From: Protonemura montana
Lineage: Eukaryota; Arthropoda; Insecta; Plecoptera; Nemouridae
Direction of reading: 5' to 3'
NCBI GenBank assembly: GCA_947568835.1
Contig: OX387609.1
Span: forward strand, 1,368,001-1,432,000
Length of the DNA stretch: 64,000 nt
Part shown: in pieces, positions 36,287 through 47,562 of the stretch
How positions within the stretch are numbered: position 1 is the first letter of the stretch
Layout: each line of letters opens with the position of its first letter
The notes under the pieces: model-generated
Told to the model about the DNA's origin: nothing
Database searches by the model: none
What the model saw: only the letters and a program-made list of their open reading frames with translations
Program-made: the position numbers and the translations under genes

Positions 36287-36828
36287 GTCAAAGTAGCTCA
36301 ATGTGTTAGAGCAACACCCGCGACAGGTGGAGATCGGGGTCCAAGTAGCTCAATTGGTTAGAGCAACACCCGCGACAGGTGGAGATCGGGGTCCAAGTAG
36401 CTCAATTGGTTAGAGCAACACCCGCGATAGGTGGAGATCGGGGTCCAAGTAGCTCAATTGGTTAGAGCAACACCCGCGACAGGTGGAGATCGGGGTCCAA
36501 GTAGCTCAGTTGGTTAGAGCAACACCCGCGACAGGTGGAGATTGGGGTCCAAGTAGCTCAATTAGTTAGAGCAACACCCGCGACAGGTAGAGATCGGGGT
36601 TCAAGTAGCACAATTGGCTAGAGCAACACCCGCGACAAGTGAAGATCGGGGTCCAAGTAGCTCAATTAGTTAGAGCAACACCCGTGACAGGTGGAGATCG
36701 GGGTTCAAGTAGCTCAATTGGTTAGAGCAACACCCGCGACAGGTGGAGATCGGGGTTCGAGTCCTCGTTTGGGCATCAAAGTGTGAAACGGTTACAGTGT
36801 TCATAATAATAAAATCTTTTGAGACTTT
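36287..36828 (+). repeat. tRNA-derived SINE with nine-fold amplified A-box half
   Basis: Nine units of 52 bp start at 36287 and repeat to 36703. Each holds TAGCTCAATTGGTTAGAGCA (D-arm and A-box-like), ACACCCGCGACAGGTGGAGA and TCGGG. Only after the ninth does the B-box half follow (GGGGTTCGAGTCCTC, 36752-36766), then GTTTGGGCATCA and a tail ending ATAATAATAAAATC. The first seven bases of a unit (GTCCAAG) can pair with GTTTGGGC, so a tRNA-like acceptor stem is possible. The anticodon arm is degenerate; it vaguely resembles tRNA-Asp, but the isotype is uncertain. This is a SINE, not a working tRNA gene. Confidence 0.88.
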
Positions 36829-38099
36829 TCGGGTGTTTTGAAGAAAGATACGTTTGACTGCGCGGATTTAAAGAAGTGTTTTTTTGTACTTGTTTTGCAC
36901 AATAAAAAACAGTTTAATTTAGCATCGAGATGGTTTCAAGACTGAAATTGTCGTGAAATATTGAAGCTGTCGATGAACTGATTCTGACAGTTGTTGAAAC
37001 TGTTTTTAAATCCATGTATTCATGTGAAAATGTTGTTCCTTTCGAACAAAACAAGAACGAGACATCAAAAGAACTGATTTTTTTTGTCCTCGCCCAGTAA
37101 GAAATCCAATAGAAACTACGACACTCGTTGCACGCGCGAACTCGATGCCACATTTTTATATTATCATTTTCATACATTTTCTCCTCTTTATTTCTGGAAA
37201 TCGCACAATATATACTTCTCTGAAATATATGATTTTTCTAGCTACTTTAAATGTAGATTTCATAGAAAACATAGAGAACGCCTTTCTTTTTGCTCGGCGG
37301 GGAAACTCTTGTGATTCGCTACCTCGAGCAAGGGAACTTATTGTCAAAGACTTACTACTATCGGAAAAGTCTGCTGTCTTGACGTCATTCTCTACTGGAA
37401 AACTCGTGCGACTTTTCCTTACCGTCTTTCAAATTGTTCGGGTCTCTGTCATTTGCCAGAACAATGTGTAGTTTATATTTTCACGGCGATACAACAATGT
37501 GCAGTGGATTATTATCTTCGACAAAAGAAAGAACTGTTATTTTTAACTTTCTAATTTCAGAATTTAGATTTTTGCTAATGACATAAAAAGTTCATTTCTG
37601 TTTGATTCAGGTTTAAAATCTATTTGCCATGAAATGCATCTAACTGTAAAAAATATGATTATTAAATTACATTTCTTTATTTGATAAGGAGAGAAATAAT
37701 GATTTCCGCAAAATAAACATCATCCATTTCAAGGACTTCTACTAAAAATTCTACAACTCCCAGAATATTTCTGAGGCCACCAGAAAGAAGGTTTCTCCTG
37801 GCATATTTTTGAAACATCTTTTATGTGCCACTCCCGCAAGATGCCACCGCAATATCCATTTCCTATTCCAATTCCCTGCAAAATGTCCCAACAAAGTGTT
37901 CATCTTTTTCTCGACGTCCCACGTAAATGCTTTTCACACAGAGAACGAGCCAGACCTCGTGCTGGTGGCACGCACGATTCAAAAGCTTCCTCAAAGATGG
38001 CTTCAGCAAATATTTATTAAAGTGTTACACCATTTTCAAAAAATATAAATCTTAAAATCGTGGTTCTTATCTGTTTGTAATATTTAGAGCTTAGTATTA
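36829..38099. other. Single-copy stretch
   Basis: No recognised gene. Open frames at 37084-37471 and 37809-38048 match nothing known to me. Confidence 0.35.
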
Positions 38100-38966
38100 G
38101 TTGAGTTATGAAGTTGGTGATTGAGTGGATGATGATGAACCTAACCTAGTCTAGAAGGGAGGAGGGGAAACCCGGTGCCGGCACGTAGCCTACTCCTGTC
38201 GAAGACCAAGGCGACCGCCGGCTTAACGTCCCTTCCGAAGGACGGTACAACGCGAACAACAGGATTCCTCCACAAATCCATGCTGTCGAGAGGTTGATAA
38301 GCAAGGCGAGTGAAGTTGCTGTACTAACTTTCATCCCTCCAACCTCTCTCCCGAACAGAACTGGTCATGTGTATGATGGTCACTCATCCAATACCTGACC
38401 CAGCGCAGTGTTGCTTAACTTTCATCTCTCCAACCTCTCTCCCGAACAGAACTGGTCATGTGTATGATGGTCACCCATCTAATACCTGACTCAGCGCAGT
38501 GTTGCTTTACTTTCATCCCTCCAACCTCTCTCCTGAACAGAACTGGTCATGTGTATGATGGTCACCCATCCAATACCTGACCCAGCGCAGTGTTGCTTAA
38601 CTTTCATCCCTCCAAACTCTCTCCCGAACAGAACTGGTCATGTGTATGATTGTCACCCATCCAATACTTGACCCAGCGCAGTGTTGCTTAACTTTCATCC
38701 CTCCAACCTCTCTCCCAAACAGAACCAGTCATGTGTATGATGATCACCCATCCAGTACCTGACCCAGCGCAGTGTTGCTTAACTTTCATCCCTCCAACCT
38801 CTCTCCCGAACAGAACTGGTCATGTGTATGATGGTCACCCATCTAATACCTGACCCAGCGCAGTGTTGCTTAACTTTCATCCCTCCAACCTCTCTCCCGA
38901 ACATAACTGGTCATGTGTATGATGGTCACCCATCCAATACCTGACTCAGCGCAGTGTTGCTTAACG
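38100..38966 (-). repeat. 5S-body element, copy 7
   Basis: Minus strand: seven 91 bp 5S-like units (about 38340-38966), the full body (about 38170-38335), then CTAGACTAGGTTAGG, CATCATCATCC and a diverged CACTCAATCACC tail. The 5' end stops at GTTAAGCAAC of the first unit, so the head itself is missing. Confidence 0.88.
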
Positions 38967-41555
38967 AGGCGTTGAAGATTAAAAAAGAGGGAGTGAAATT
39001 ATAGCCTACACTGTGGAAAACTTGACGCGATAGGAATTAAAAATATATATAATAACAATAAAACGGGTATTGTAGAAAAGCCTTTGTAATATTTTTTTTT
39101 TGTGTGTTAACATCTTGTTATTTAGAATAATAAATGGTAACATACTCATCATTTTGAGGCCCCTTGTGTGCCCTTGCAATTGCAACAATAACACCAACCA
39201 TTAAGCCAACGTTGTTAAAAAGTACCGAACCGAAATCAATCCAATTCCCCGGCCCCGGCACATAACGGGCAGATAATTTTCATTTGATATCAATTACACG
39301 ATGACTACCCGTGGAGATAAATTCCACACAATAACCGATATGAATTAGCATAGTTAATAGTATATATCCATGTAGCCACGGTGCAGGAGCTTTGAAGTCG
39401 ACTGGTCGTACCACCGCGACTATGCGCCTGCTGTCAAAGGAACCGATCTCCATTACAATATCGATTAATCTGCCTGTTACATTTCATTTGAAATCAGCTT
39501 CCCGTTAAGATAATCGACGATCGTGCTCGACGTCTTTGATGTCGCCGCTTTGGAGATGAATTACGAAATCCCCATTTATTCGCGAGGATTCTTTTGTCTT
39601 TCAAACGCGCGTGGCTCGCTTTTGGTTAAAATTTTGGATTCTAGGGAACTGGTGAGGGGTGTAATTTTGTGCAGAAGTTGAGCGCTGATAAAAGCTTGTG
39701 ACTGAAGTTGTTCAGATCAGCGGCTCGTTTCAAAGAGATTGGCGCCTTTAGATGGCGTCGATGTGCGTGACGTCGCATGGAAGCCGTCGTAGAGATTTCA
39801 GATACCTTGCGATGGAAGGCGTTAAGAACGACCTGACTTTCTGGCACGATTAGAATATTTAACCATCATTAAAGTTGCAAATATTTCTTACCTTGCGGAT
39901 CAAAGTAAAAATTTAGTGGTTAATACGCAAAATAATTTTCGTAATACCTTTTATCACAGTGTTTGTTTAATTGTAAATACAAAACAAACACTTTTGCAAG
40001 AACAATTTTTTGTTTTTGAATGTATTTTCACTTTCAGAATGACATTTGCAGATGACTTTTGCGCTAAAATGGATGAAAATTGCAAGGCTATGCTGTGTTT
40101 TCGGCCATTTTAACATGCGATGCCAGTCAGATACTATAAGGGTAACTGTTAAAGTGTGCTCTGTGGTTTCGCTTTTGTTGAGCTATCTCATTCCCCGCAC
40201 TCTTCTTCTATTATCACTACACAAAGTCTCTGTCGGTATTTCGAAATGTCGCAATTGTTTCGAAACGAGCGCAACCTTTCAGGTCACTCATTGACAGTTA
40301 CTTCCAAAAGCGCACGACACAAAAAGTGCGAATAGACGCGTATAATTTTAGAAGCTCGGAAATGCACGACACGTTTCGTGCCGGATGCCAGCTGATCGTG
40401 TCATTAGACAATACCGATGTGTATGGCCTATAATTGCGATCGGCAATTGTGACTATAGACACGTTGGTTGTTTGCGAGAATTAGAGATAATATAGAATGT
40501 GCTGTCAGCATCGTCTAATTGCACGATGTTGCCAAAACCTTAGTGAAGGAAATTAAGCTAGCATAGACTCTTCTCCTTTTTTTTGTGAGTGTGGTTGTGG
40601 TTGATTGGAACAGGGGTGAAAAGAAAATGAATCAATCGTTGGGGGTTGAAGATAGATTGAGAATCCAAAACTAGAGTGAGTTGTACCTACGTTAACGCGA
40701 AGACAAGCGGGTATTGGGAATGGTTCTGGTTTTGGGCTAGAAGATTTGGAGTTGAACTATTCGTGGACACATCTTCAAAGGGGAGTCCGAATTATTGTAA
40801 TTAGTTTAATTATGTTTTCACTAAGCCATTTTTGTGTTTTTTGTTGTAGGGCGCTGAATTTGCGGCCGTTGACGCAGCGTAATGCAACAGTTAGAACGGT
40901 AAGAGTTTTCAAGTTTTTATCACATAGCAAATTTGGCCGCCATTAGAATAGAAGTGAAGTTCTGATCTTTTTATTTAATCTAGATTTTAGTCATTTTCAA
41001 ACTATCAGTCGAGGCTATACTATATTTTCCTCCAATGTTAAAATTCAAGATCGAACATACGGCAAAGTTCAAGTTTGTACACTCCTGGAAATACAATTTC
41101 TTTCACTTCTGATTGGCTTTACGATAAGACATGTCGGTGCCTGATTGCTCCAAAGATCCGCTAATAGCGCTACGTCTCCAAGTCATTAATTACTGGTCTT
41201 TTTTTTTACCCACCGATGTAATTATAAAGACATTCATCCAGTTAAAGTATTTCGGAGACAGGTTTCCCGAAGAATAAGAAACACCCGATCTGAGAGACGT
41301 TAAGATCTCTAAAGGGGATTGTAGGATGTGGACAAATGAAAATAGAAGAAGCAATGAAAAGGACGGATATTTTTTTTTATCAAAAAGATATTTTTCTTAG
41401 CTGTTGACTTAGCGGCTGTGAAGTGCAATTACGTGTCATTTTCATCGGCAGTTAATACCACCAGCGATTTTTGTTTAGTAAGTAATTTTTTGCACAGTTT
41501 TGTCATTAAGTTTAAAATATGTCAGAGTTTTAGCGGTAAATTAGCGGTGAGCAAA
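38967..41555. other. Single-copy stretch with a candidate regulatory block
   Basis: About 39230-39560 is repeat-free, less AT-rich, and carries several homeodomain-type words (ATCGATTAATC, CTGTCAA, GATATCAATTA). It resembles conserved non-coding DNA more than coding sequence. No gene is recognised elsewhere in the stretch. Confidence 0.3.
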
Positions 41556-41762
41556 CGAGCCGGCAAACCGTGGTTTCGGTACTGACCACTCGATGGCGTT
41601 TGCGATCGTCCTTTATTACAAAACTTTCCAATTTAACAACTTTTACTGAAAATATCGATTAATCGTTGAGATAAGCATAAAATAATAATGTATTTAACGT
41701 AAACCAGTCTCAAATGCAATTATTCTGCGAGAAATACCAAATGATATTTAACACTCAAAACG
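41556..41762 (+). repeat. Dispersed repeat family B, copy 2
   Basis: Aligns with 9611-9832 over its full length: CGAGCCGGCA, CGATGGCGTTTGCGATCGTC, AATCGTTGAGATAAGCAT, CGTAAACCAGTCTCAAATGC and ACACTCAAAAC. The alignment stops at the same place in both copies. Confidence 0.75.
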
Positions 41763-42337
41763 ACGGTGACTCAATCTCTGAACTATATAAATTTTTTTGG
41801 TATGAACAGTTCTAAAATAATCAGCGCTGTGATTCTGGGGTTTTTGTGTTTGGTAACGAATTTGCGTAGGTTTGATGTCTAGATCGAGGTAATTAAAATG
41901 AACACTCATGCATGTATGTATTCGGTTACCCAACCAGTTCTCAGTGCCAGTCCCTACATACCTATGAGCTGCCAATTAGGAACGTGCAAGCAACTAATTC
42001 ACACAGGTCAATAGACCAGGGTAATAACTGAATTGTCTCGCATTCTTAGTTGAGTTTGTGACCCGAACGAAATTATTGCGTTAGAATTATATAAGTGTGG
42101 GCGGAATATCATCGTTAAGATCTCAATTCAATTACTGCAGAAATTAAACCAATCTGTCGAGAGTGAAACGTATTTTGTGGAGGTGTTACTTCTTGGAAAC
42201 TATCTGATTTCACTTTACACTTAATCAAAATTATTTTACTAAACAATATTTTGGGTCCAAAGGTATAAAAACTTTGTCGTGGTAATCAGCTGAGAGTGAT
42301 GACCTTCATTTTTGTAGGAAGGAGCCAATTTATAATA
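41763..42337. other. Single-copy stretch
   Basis: Nothing recognised. Confidence 0.4.
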
Positions 42338-42925
42338 GTGACCATCATACACATGACCAGTTCTGTTCGGGAGAGAGGTTGGAGGGATGAAAGTTAAGCA
42401 ACACTGCGCTGGGTCAGGTATTGGATGAGTGACCATCATACACATGACCAGTTCTGTTCGGCAGAGAGGTTGGAGGGATGAAAGTTAAGCAACACTGCGC
42501 TTGGTCAGGTATTAGATGTGTGACCATCATACACATGACCAGTTCTGTTCGGGAGAGAGGTTTGAGGGATGAAAGTTAAGCAACACTGCGCTGGGTCAGG
42601 TATTGGATGAGTGACCATCATACACATGACCAGTTCTGTTCTGGAGAGAGTTTGGAGGGATGAAAGTTATCACAGCAACTTCACTCGCCTTGCTTATCAA
42701 CCTCTCGACAGCATGGATTTGTGGAGGAATCCTGTTGTTCGCGTTGTACCGTCCTTCGAAAGGGACGTTAAGTCGGTGGTCCCCTTAGTCTTCGACAGGA
42801 GTAGGCTACGTGCCGGCGCCGGGTTTCCTCTCCTCCCTTCTAGACTAGGTTAGGTTCATCATCATCCTCATCATCATCCACTCATTCACCGACGCCATTA
42901 GACCAGTGCCGCATGGCATCACAGA
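42338..42925 (+). repeat. 5S-body element, copy 8
   Basis: It starts inside a unit (GTGACCATCATACACATGAC), followed by three complete 91 bp units, the body (about 42661-42800), a CATCATCATCC stretch, CACTCATTCACCGACGCCAT, and the tail as far as GCATGGC. The 5S-like head and the TTAAACAAC end are missing. Confidence 0.87.
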
Positions 42926-45233
42926 AAGCAATAATCATGATTGATGTGACCTTCCTTACCCTGGTATGGATACCATTGATCTCCACCATCAAAGCTGGAG
43001 TTAGTAAACCATGCCATCGCTTGAAGTATGTTTCATAATATTGTTATTAACGCTAACGGTCCGTTACCAATAGAGCGGTGAATATATAGACAAAGGTAAT
43101 CACTGAGTTTCTACACCTGAATATGCAAATTATTTCAGGTGTGGAATGTTCAGTTCACTTGACTGGTTACCGCACATGAATATCCTTCAATCTGTTCTAT
43201 TATGATTGATTGCATTGATCTCTACAATTGTGTGATGTAATTACTAATAGGTATTGCACAATTATTGGGGGGTGGGGACTGGGGAGTGGTTACAGATCAT
43301 GATTATGGAGTATCTGTAAAGGTCAGAAAGCGTTAGGAGATGACTAATTTCTGCAATATTTGTGCAGTTATCTCAAAATTCCGGCTATTTTAAGAATTTA
43401 ATGGCCATCTTTCTAAGAATTTTGCTGTTTTCTAGTTGAAAACATGTGTTTTTTTGGTTTGGTTCTAGCCGAAAAAGATAAACATATTTTTTCAGCTCTC
43501 GCAAAGAAAAGAAGTGCATCAAACTGAGATTGAAGATCTTAACTGTAATTTTCTTGGACTATCTTTTATAATTATGTGTCACTTTTATTTATTTAAAGAG
43601 AGTTGATTCCAGGAAAGAGGACAATGCAACCGTTTCTGTGAAGAAGCCATGATTTATCATCGCGGTTTGAGAAAAACAAACCCATTTTCTATTTGTCAAA
43701 CGCGAATGAGAAAATCATGAGCATTTTCTTCAGGTTCCACTTGCTTTATCTTCGAGCGCAAGAGAAATGAATGGAAAACGCGCAAGATTTTCCTCGAGAA
43801 TATTTAGCCGGTAAATTTCTGCAGCACATTTGCGAGCGACTTTCTTGGCGTGATCGAAGCAATATCTCATTTTTATTGGTTCCCCTTTGACAGGCCGCGC
43901 GAGTTGGGAACGAAGCGAGGGGAGAGGGTATTTTAGTCACCTTAAGAAGGACTTGATTTTGTCGGCCACCTTCTTGAGATTTGCCTGCAATTAAGTCAAA
44001 TGAATCTGTTTGAGAAGAACATTTCAGTTGGTTTATGATCGTTAAATTCTTTAACGTGACCGGGCAAGTTGATGCTGGGTGTTTTTTTAATTTCTCTGGT
44101 ATTAAAGAAAGAATAGTTCAGGATGAAAAGGGAAAAATTATTGATATTTTAAGATCTGGTAGATCAAAAGAAATTACAGTGATTTTTTAATCAATTTAAC
44201 AACTCAAGACATTGTTATGGAATTTTGCTTGGATTAAAACAGAACAAATTACAAACCTTCTCAGGTAATTTTAGAATGATTCATGTTCAATTTGATTGAT
44301 TTGCGATACATTATTTGATTGATTGATTTTTGATACAATTGTGTGACAGTATTTATTTTGCTACTTTCTGTAACAATATGCAGAAGACGGGTATTGAACG
44401 TTTGAAACTTTGTTGGGAAAATGAAGCTCATCTGGTTGGCAAAGTGAAATCTCGAGCAATAAATATTTTAGAGGTAATTTGGGATGCAATTCTGTTTTTT
44501 TACGCTCTTGCAAATTGATTGGTCGCTCAATTAACTTTCGGTTTATCACCGTCGTTAATTCGCCAAGCATTTAAAAGTGATTTCCATCGATTGAGTTCCA
44601 GTCAATGTTTGACAAAACATGGCACACGTTTTCTTGGCAGTTTTCGGTTTGAAAATTGACGATCATAAAATTTCCCCAGAGATGGAAGGTTTATAGACTT
44701 GGACCACATTTCCTGCCACGCACGCAAGCAATGAAAAGTCTTCGCAGATTTTCTCCGGATTTTCTTTATTGCTCAATGAAAGATGACTTATTTATCGACT
44801 GATGCCGGGAGTTATCAGTCAATTCTTGGCAAAACTGCAGCTCCACTAGAAGAGACTAAACTCAGACTCTTAGTAGATCCTTTTTTAAATATGCGAACAA
44901 CTTTGAAGATAAGGATGAGAATAAGGACAAAAAAATACTTTGTTCTGGTTATTAAATAATAAAAATAAAAACCGTACTTGTTCAAGAAAGAATCAACTTA
45001 CTGGCTTTAAGGACTTCAAAGACTTCAAGGACTTGACTTCAAGCAGTCGTTTTTGTAGTCAATAATCAGTATTTACTCTGATGATCTAGCATAAAAAAGA
45101 TTATTTTTGCTCAATCCAACTTTCAATTCCAGAATCTGCAAGAAATAACGAAACTAAATTTCTTATCTCTCAAAAAGACTGTAATGCCGCTGGTAAAGTG
45201 ATAAGTTGATATTTTCTACAAAAAGAGTTAAAT
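42926..45233. other. Single-copy stretch
   Basis: No gene identified. AT-rich, with small frames on both strands (for example 43746-43940, 44330-44570) that match nothing known. Short slippage-type GGACTTCAA repeats lie near 45010-45040. Confidence 0.38.
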
Positions 45234-45962
45234 ATTAGCGCTGTGACTCTGACTAAACCTGTAAACCTAATGACAGGACGTTTAACATTAGCGCTGTGAC
45301 TCTGACTAAACCTGTAAACCCAATGACAGGACGTTTTACATTAGCGCTGTGACTCTGACTTAACCTGTAAACCCAACGACAGGACGTTTAACATTAGCGC
45401 TGTGACTCTGACTAAACCTGTAAACCCAATGACAGGACGTTTAACATTAGCGCTGTGACTCTGACTTAACCTGTAAACCCAATGACAGGACGTTTAACAT
45501 TAGCGCTGTGACTCTGACTAAACCTGTAAACCCAATGACAGGACGTTTTACATTAGCGCTATGACTCTGACTTAACCTGTAAACCCAACGACAGGACGTT
45601 TAACATTAGCGCTGTGACTCTGACTTAACCTGTAAACCCAAAGACAGGACGTTTAACATTAGCGCTGTGACTCTGACTAAACCTGTCAACCCAACGACAG
45701 GACGTTTAACATTAGCGCTGTGACTCTGACTAAACCTGTTAACCCAATAACTAGACGTTTAATATTAGCGCTGTGACACTGACTAAACCTGTAAACCCAA
45801 TAGCAGGACGTTTAACATTAGCGCTATGACTCTGACTAAACCTGTAAACCCAATGACAGGACGTTTAACATTAGCTCTGTGACTCTGACTAAACCTGTAA
45901 ACCCAATGACAGGACGTTTAACATTAGCTCTGTGACTCTAACCTAACCTATAAACTCAATGG
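45234..45962. repeat. 53 bp tandem array (second family), about 14 copies
   Basis: The unit is ATTAGCGCTGTGACTCTGAC, TAAACCTGTAAACCCAATGA, CAGGACGTTTAAC, with spacing 45234, 45287 and so on. Each unit has an imperfect hairpin: TAAAC-CTGT pairs with ACAG-(GAC)-GTTTA. Copies at the 3' end are the most diverged, as expected at an array edge. There is no sequence relation to the 53 bp array at 11.5 kb. Confidence 0.94.
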
Positions 45963-46805
45963 TGTACCCCTCCAGCATATTGGTCTGCAGGTATATGATT
46001 GACTGTTAGTATATCTCAGAAATAAGACCAAGATTCAGAGTGGACAGCACTTTTAACAAGATTACATTGTTCTTGTGGAGAATGATCTTGGTAACCTTTC
46101 ATACTTGAGCCAAGAGTTTCAAGTACAGGAAGAAAGATGAACTTTTACACCTGAACTCATATATATTGTGTTGTTCTTTAAACTTTTAGAGGACGAGTTA
46201 GTTTTTCCAGCACGCGTTTCATATCCGCACTCTTTCCATCGACTAATTAAAAAGCGAGCACGATTTTCACAAAAAATAGCTTTCTTTTCCCCAGCTGAAA
46301 AAATAAGATTTCCCACAAACCATTTGAATTTTCAATTTGAATTTCCCCCAACAACGGATTATTCGCGACGCCATAAAAAAACTGTGTTAAAAAAGACGAT
46401 TAAAGTCAACCACAGATTCGCTTATCGAAAAGCAAAGTAAATGCAGATATTTTGTAAATAAATTTCACCCTTAAAGAGTGTGCGTAGGTGCGTGCAGTTA
46501 GGCCGAGAGTCGTCTGGATCGGGTTCAATCCATTCTTTATCATGGCAGTAATGAAAGAAAATAGAATGGGGAAAACGGTTTCTGATGATTTTCTTCGCTC
46601 CCCCACATTTTCTCATAACAGCACGCACCATTGATTGAATATCGATGGATATCTACGCTTCTATGAACACGAATTTTCTTTTTGAATATTTAAGTTTTTT
46701 CGGGAAGTCACCTGTATTTGATAGCTTCGGAAAAAAAACCCAATGCAGGACATTTTGCCCCAACTGATTGTTCCTGAAGGGCACTTATTGGTTTTATTAT
46801 TATCA
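45963..46805. other. Single-copy stretch
   Basis: No gene identified. Overlapping frames on both strands at 46119-46631 are not recognisable. Confidence 0.38.
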
Positions 46806-47562
46806 TGATTGATTGATTTGTGAAGTTTCACAATTGGTTATGTGGCTTTGGTTTTATGGCGGCGGACGATAGTGAAAATGATTATGAACCTAGTCTAGCT
46901 TAGAAGGGAGAAAAAGAAACCCGATTGCAGCACCGATCTTCCTCCTGTCGAAGAGGACTGATGGGACCACCGGCTTAACGTCCCTTCCAAAGGACGGTAC
47001 AACGCGAACAACAGGATTCCTCCACAAATCCATGCTGTCGAGAGGTTGATAAGCGAGGCGAGTGAAGTTGCTGTACTAACTTTCATCCCTCCAACCTCTC
47101 TCCCGAACAGAACTGGTCATGTGTATGATAGTCACCCATCCAATACCTGACTCAGCGCAGTGTTGCTTAACTTTCATCCCTCCAACCTCTCTCCCGAACA
47201 GAACTGGTCATGTGTATGATGGTCACCCATCAAATACCTGACCCAGCGCAGTGTTGCTTAACTTCCATCCCTCCAACCTCTCTCCCGAACAGAACTGGTC
47301 ATGTGTATGATGGTCACCCATCCAATACCTGACCCAGCGCAGTGTTGCTTAACTTTCATCCCTCCAACCTCTCTCCCGAACAGAACTGGTCATGTGTATA
47401 ATGGTCACCCATCCAATACCTGACCTAGCGCAGTGTTGCTTAACTTTCATCCCTCCAACCTCTCTCCCGAACAGAACTGGTCATGTGTATGATGGTCACC
47501 CATCCAATACCTGACCCAGCGCAGTGTTGCTTAACTTTCATCCCTCCAAACTCTCTCCCGAA
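46806..47562 (-). repeat. 5S-body element, copy 9
   Basis: Minus strand: five 91 bp units ending abruptly at GAGAGAGTTTGGAGG (plus strand CTCTCTCCCGAATGAAC), then the full body, CTAAGCTAGACTAGG, and a diverged tail ending in ACAAATCAATCA. The body has small length differences (GTCCTCTTCGACAGGAGGAA region). Confidence 0.86.

Noticed and set aside
36287-36778. Cluster of tRNA genes
   Set aside because: Only one B box is present, the anticodon arm is degenerate with no normal U33, and the units are 52 bp rather than about 73 bp.
38146-38334. A recurring 62-residue frame (MKVSTATSLALLINLSTAWICGG start) across the 5S-body elements, with a membrane-like N-terminus
   Set aside because: It recurs because the copies are recent repeats. 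The differences seen between copies often change residues (for example A/E and G/E exchanges, T to M), and no copy shows coding-specific conservation.
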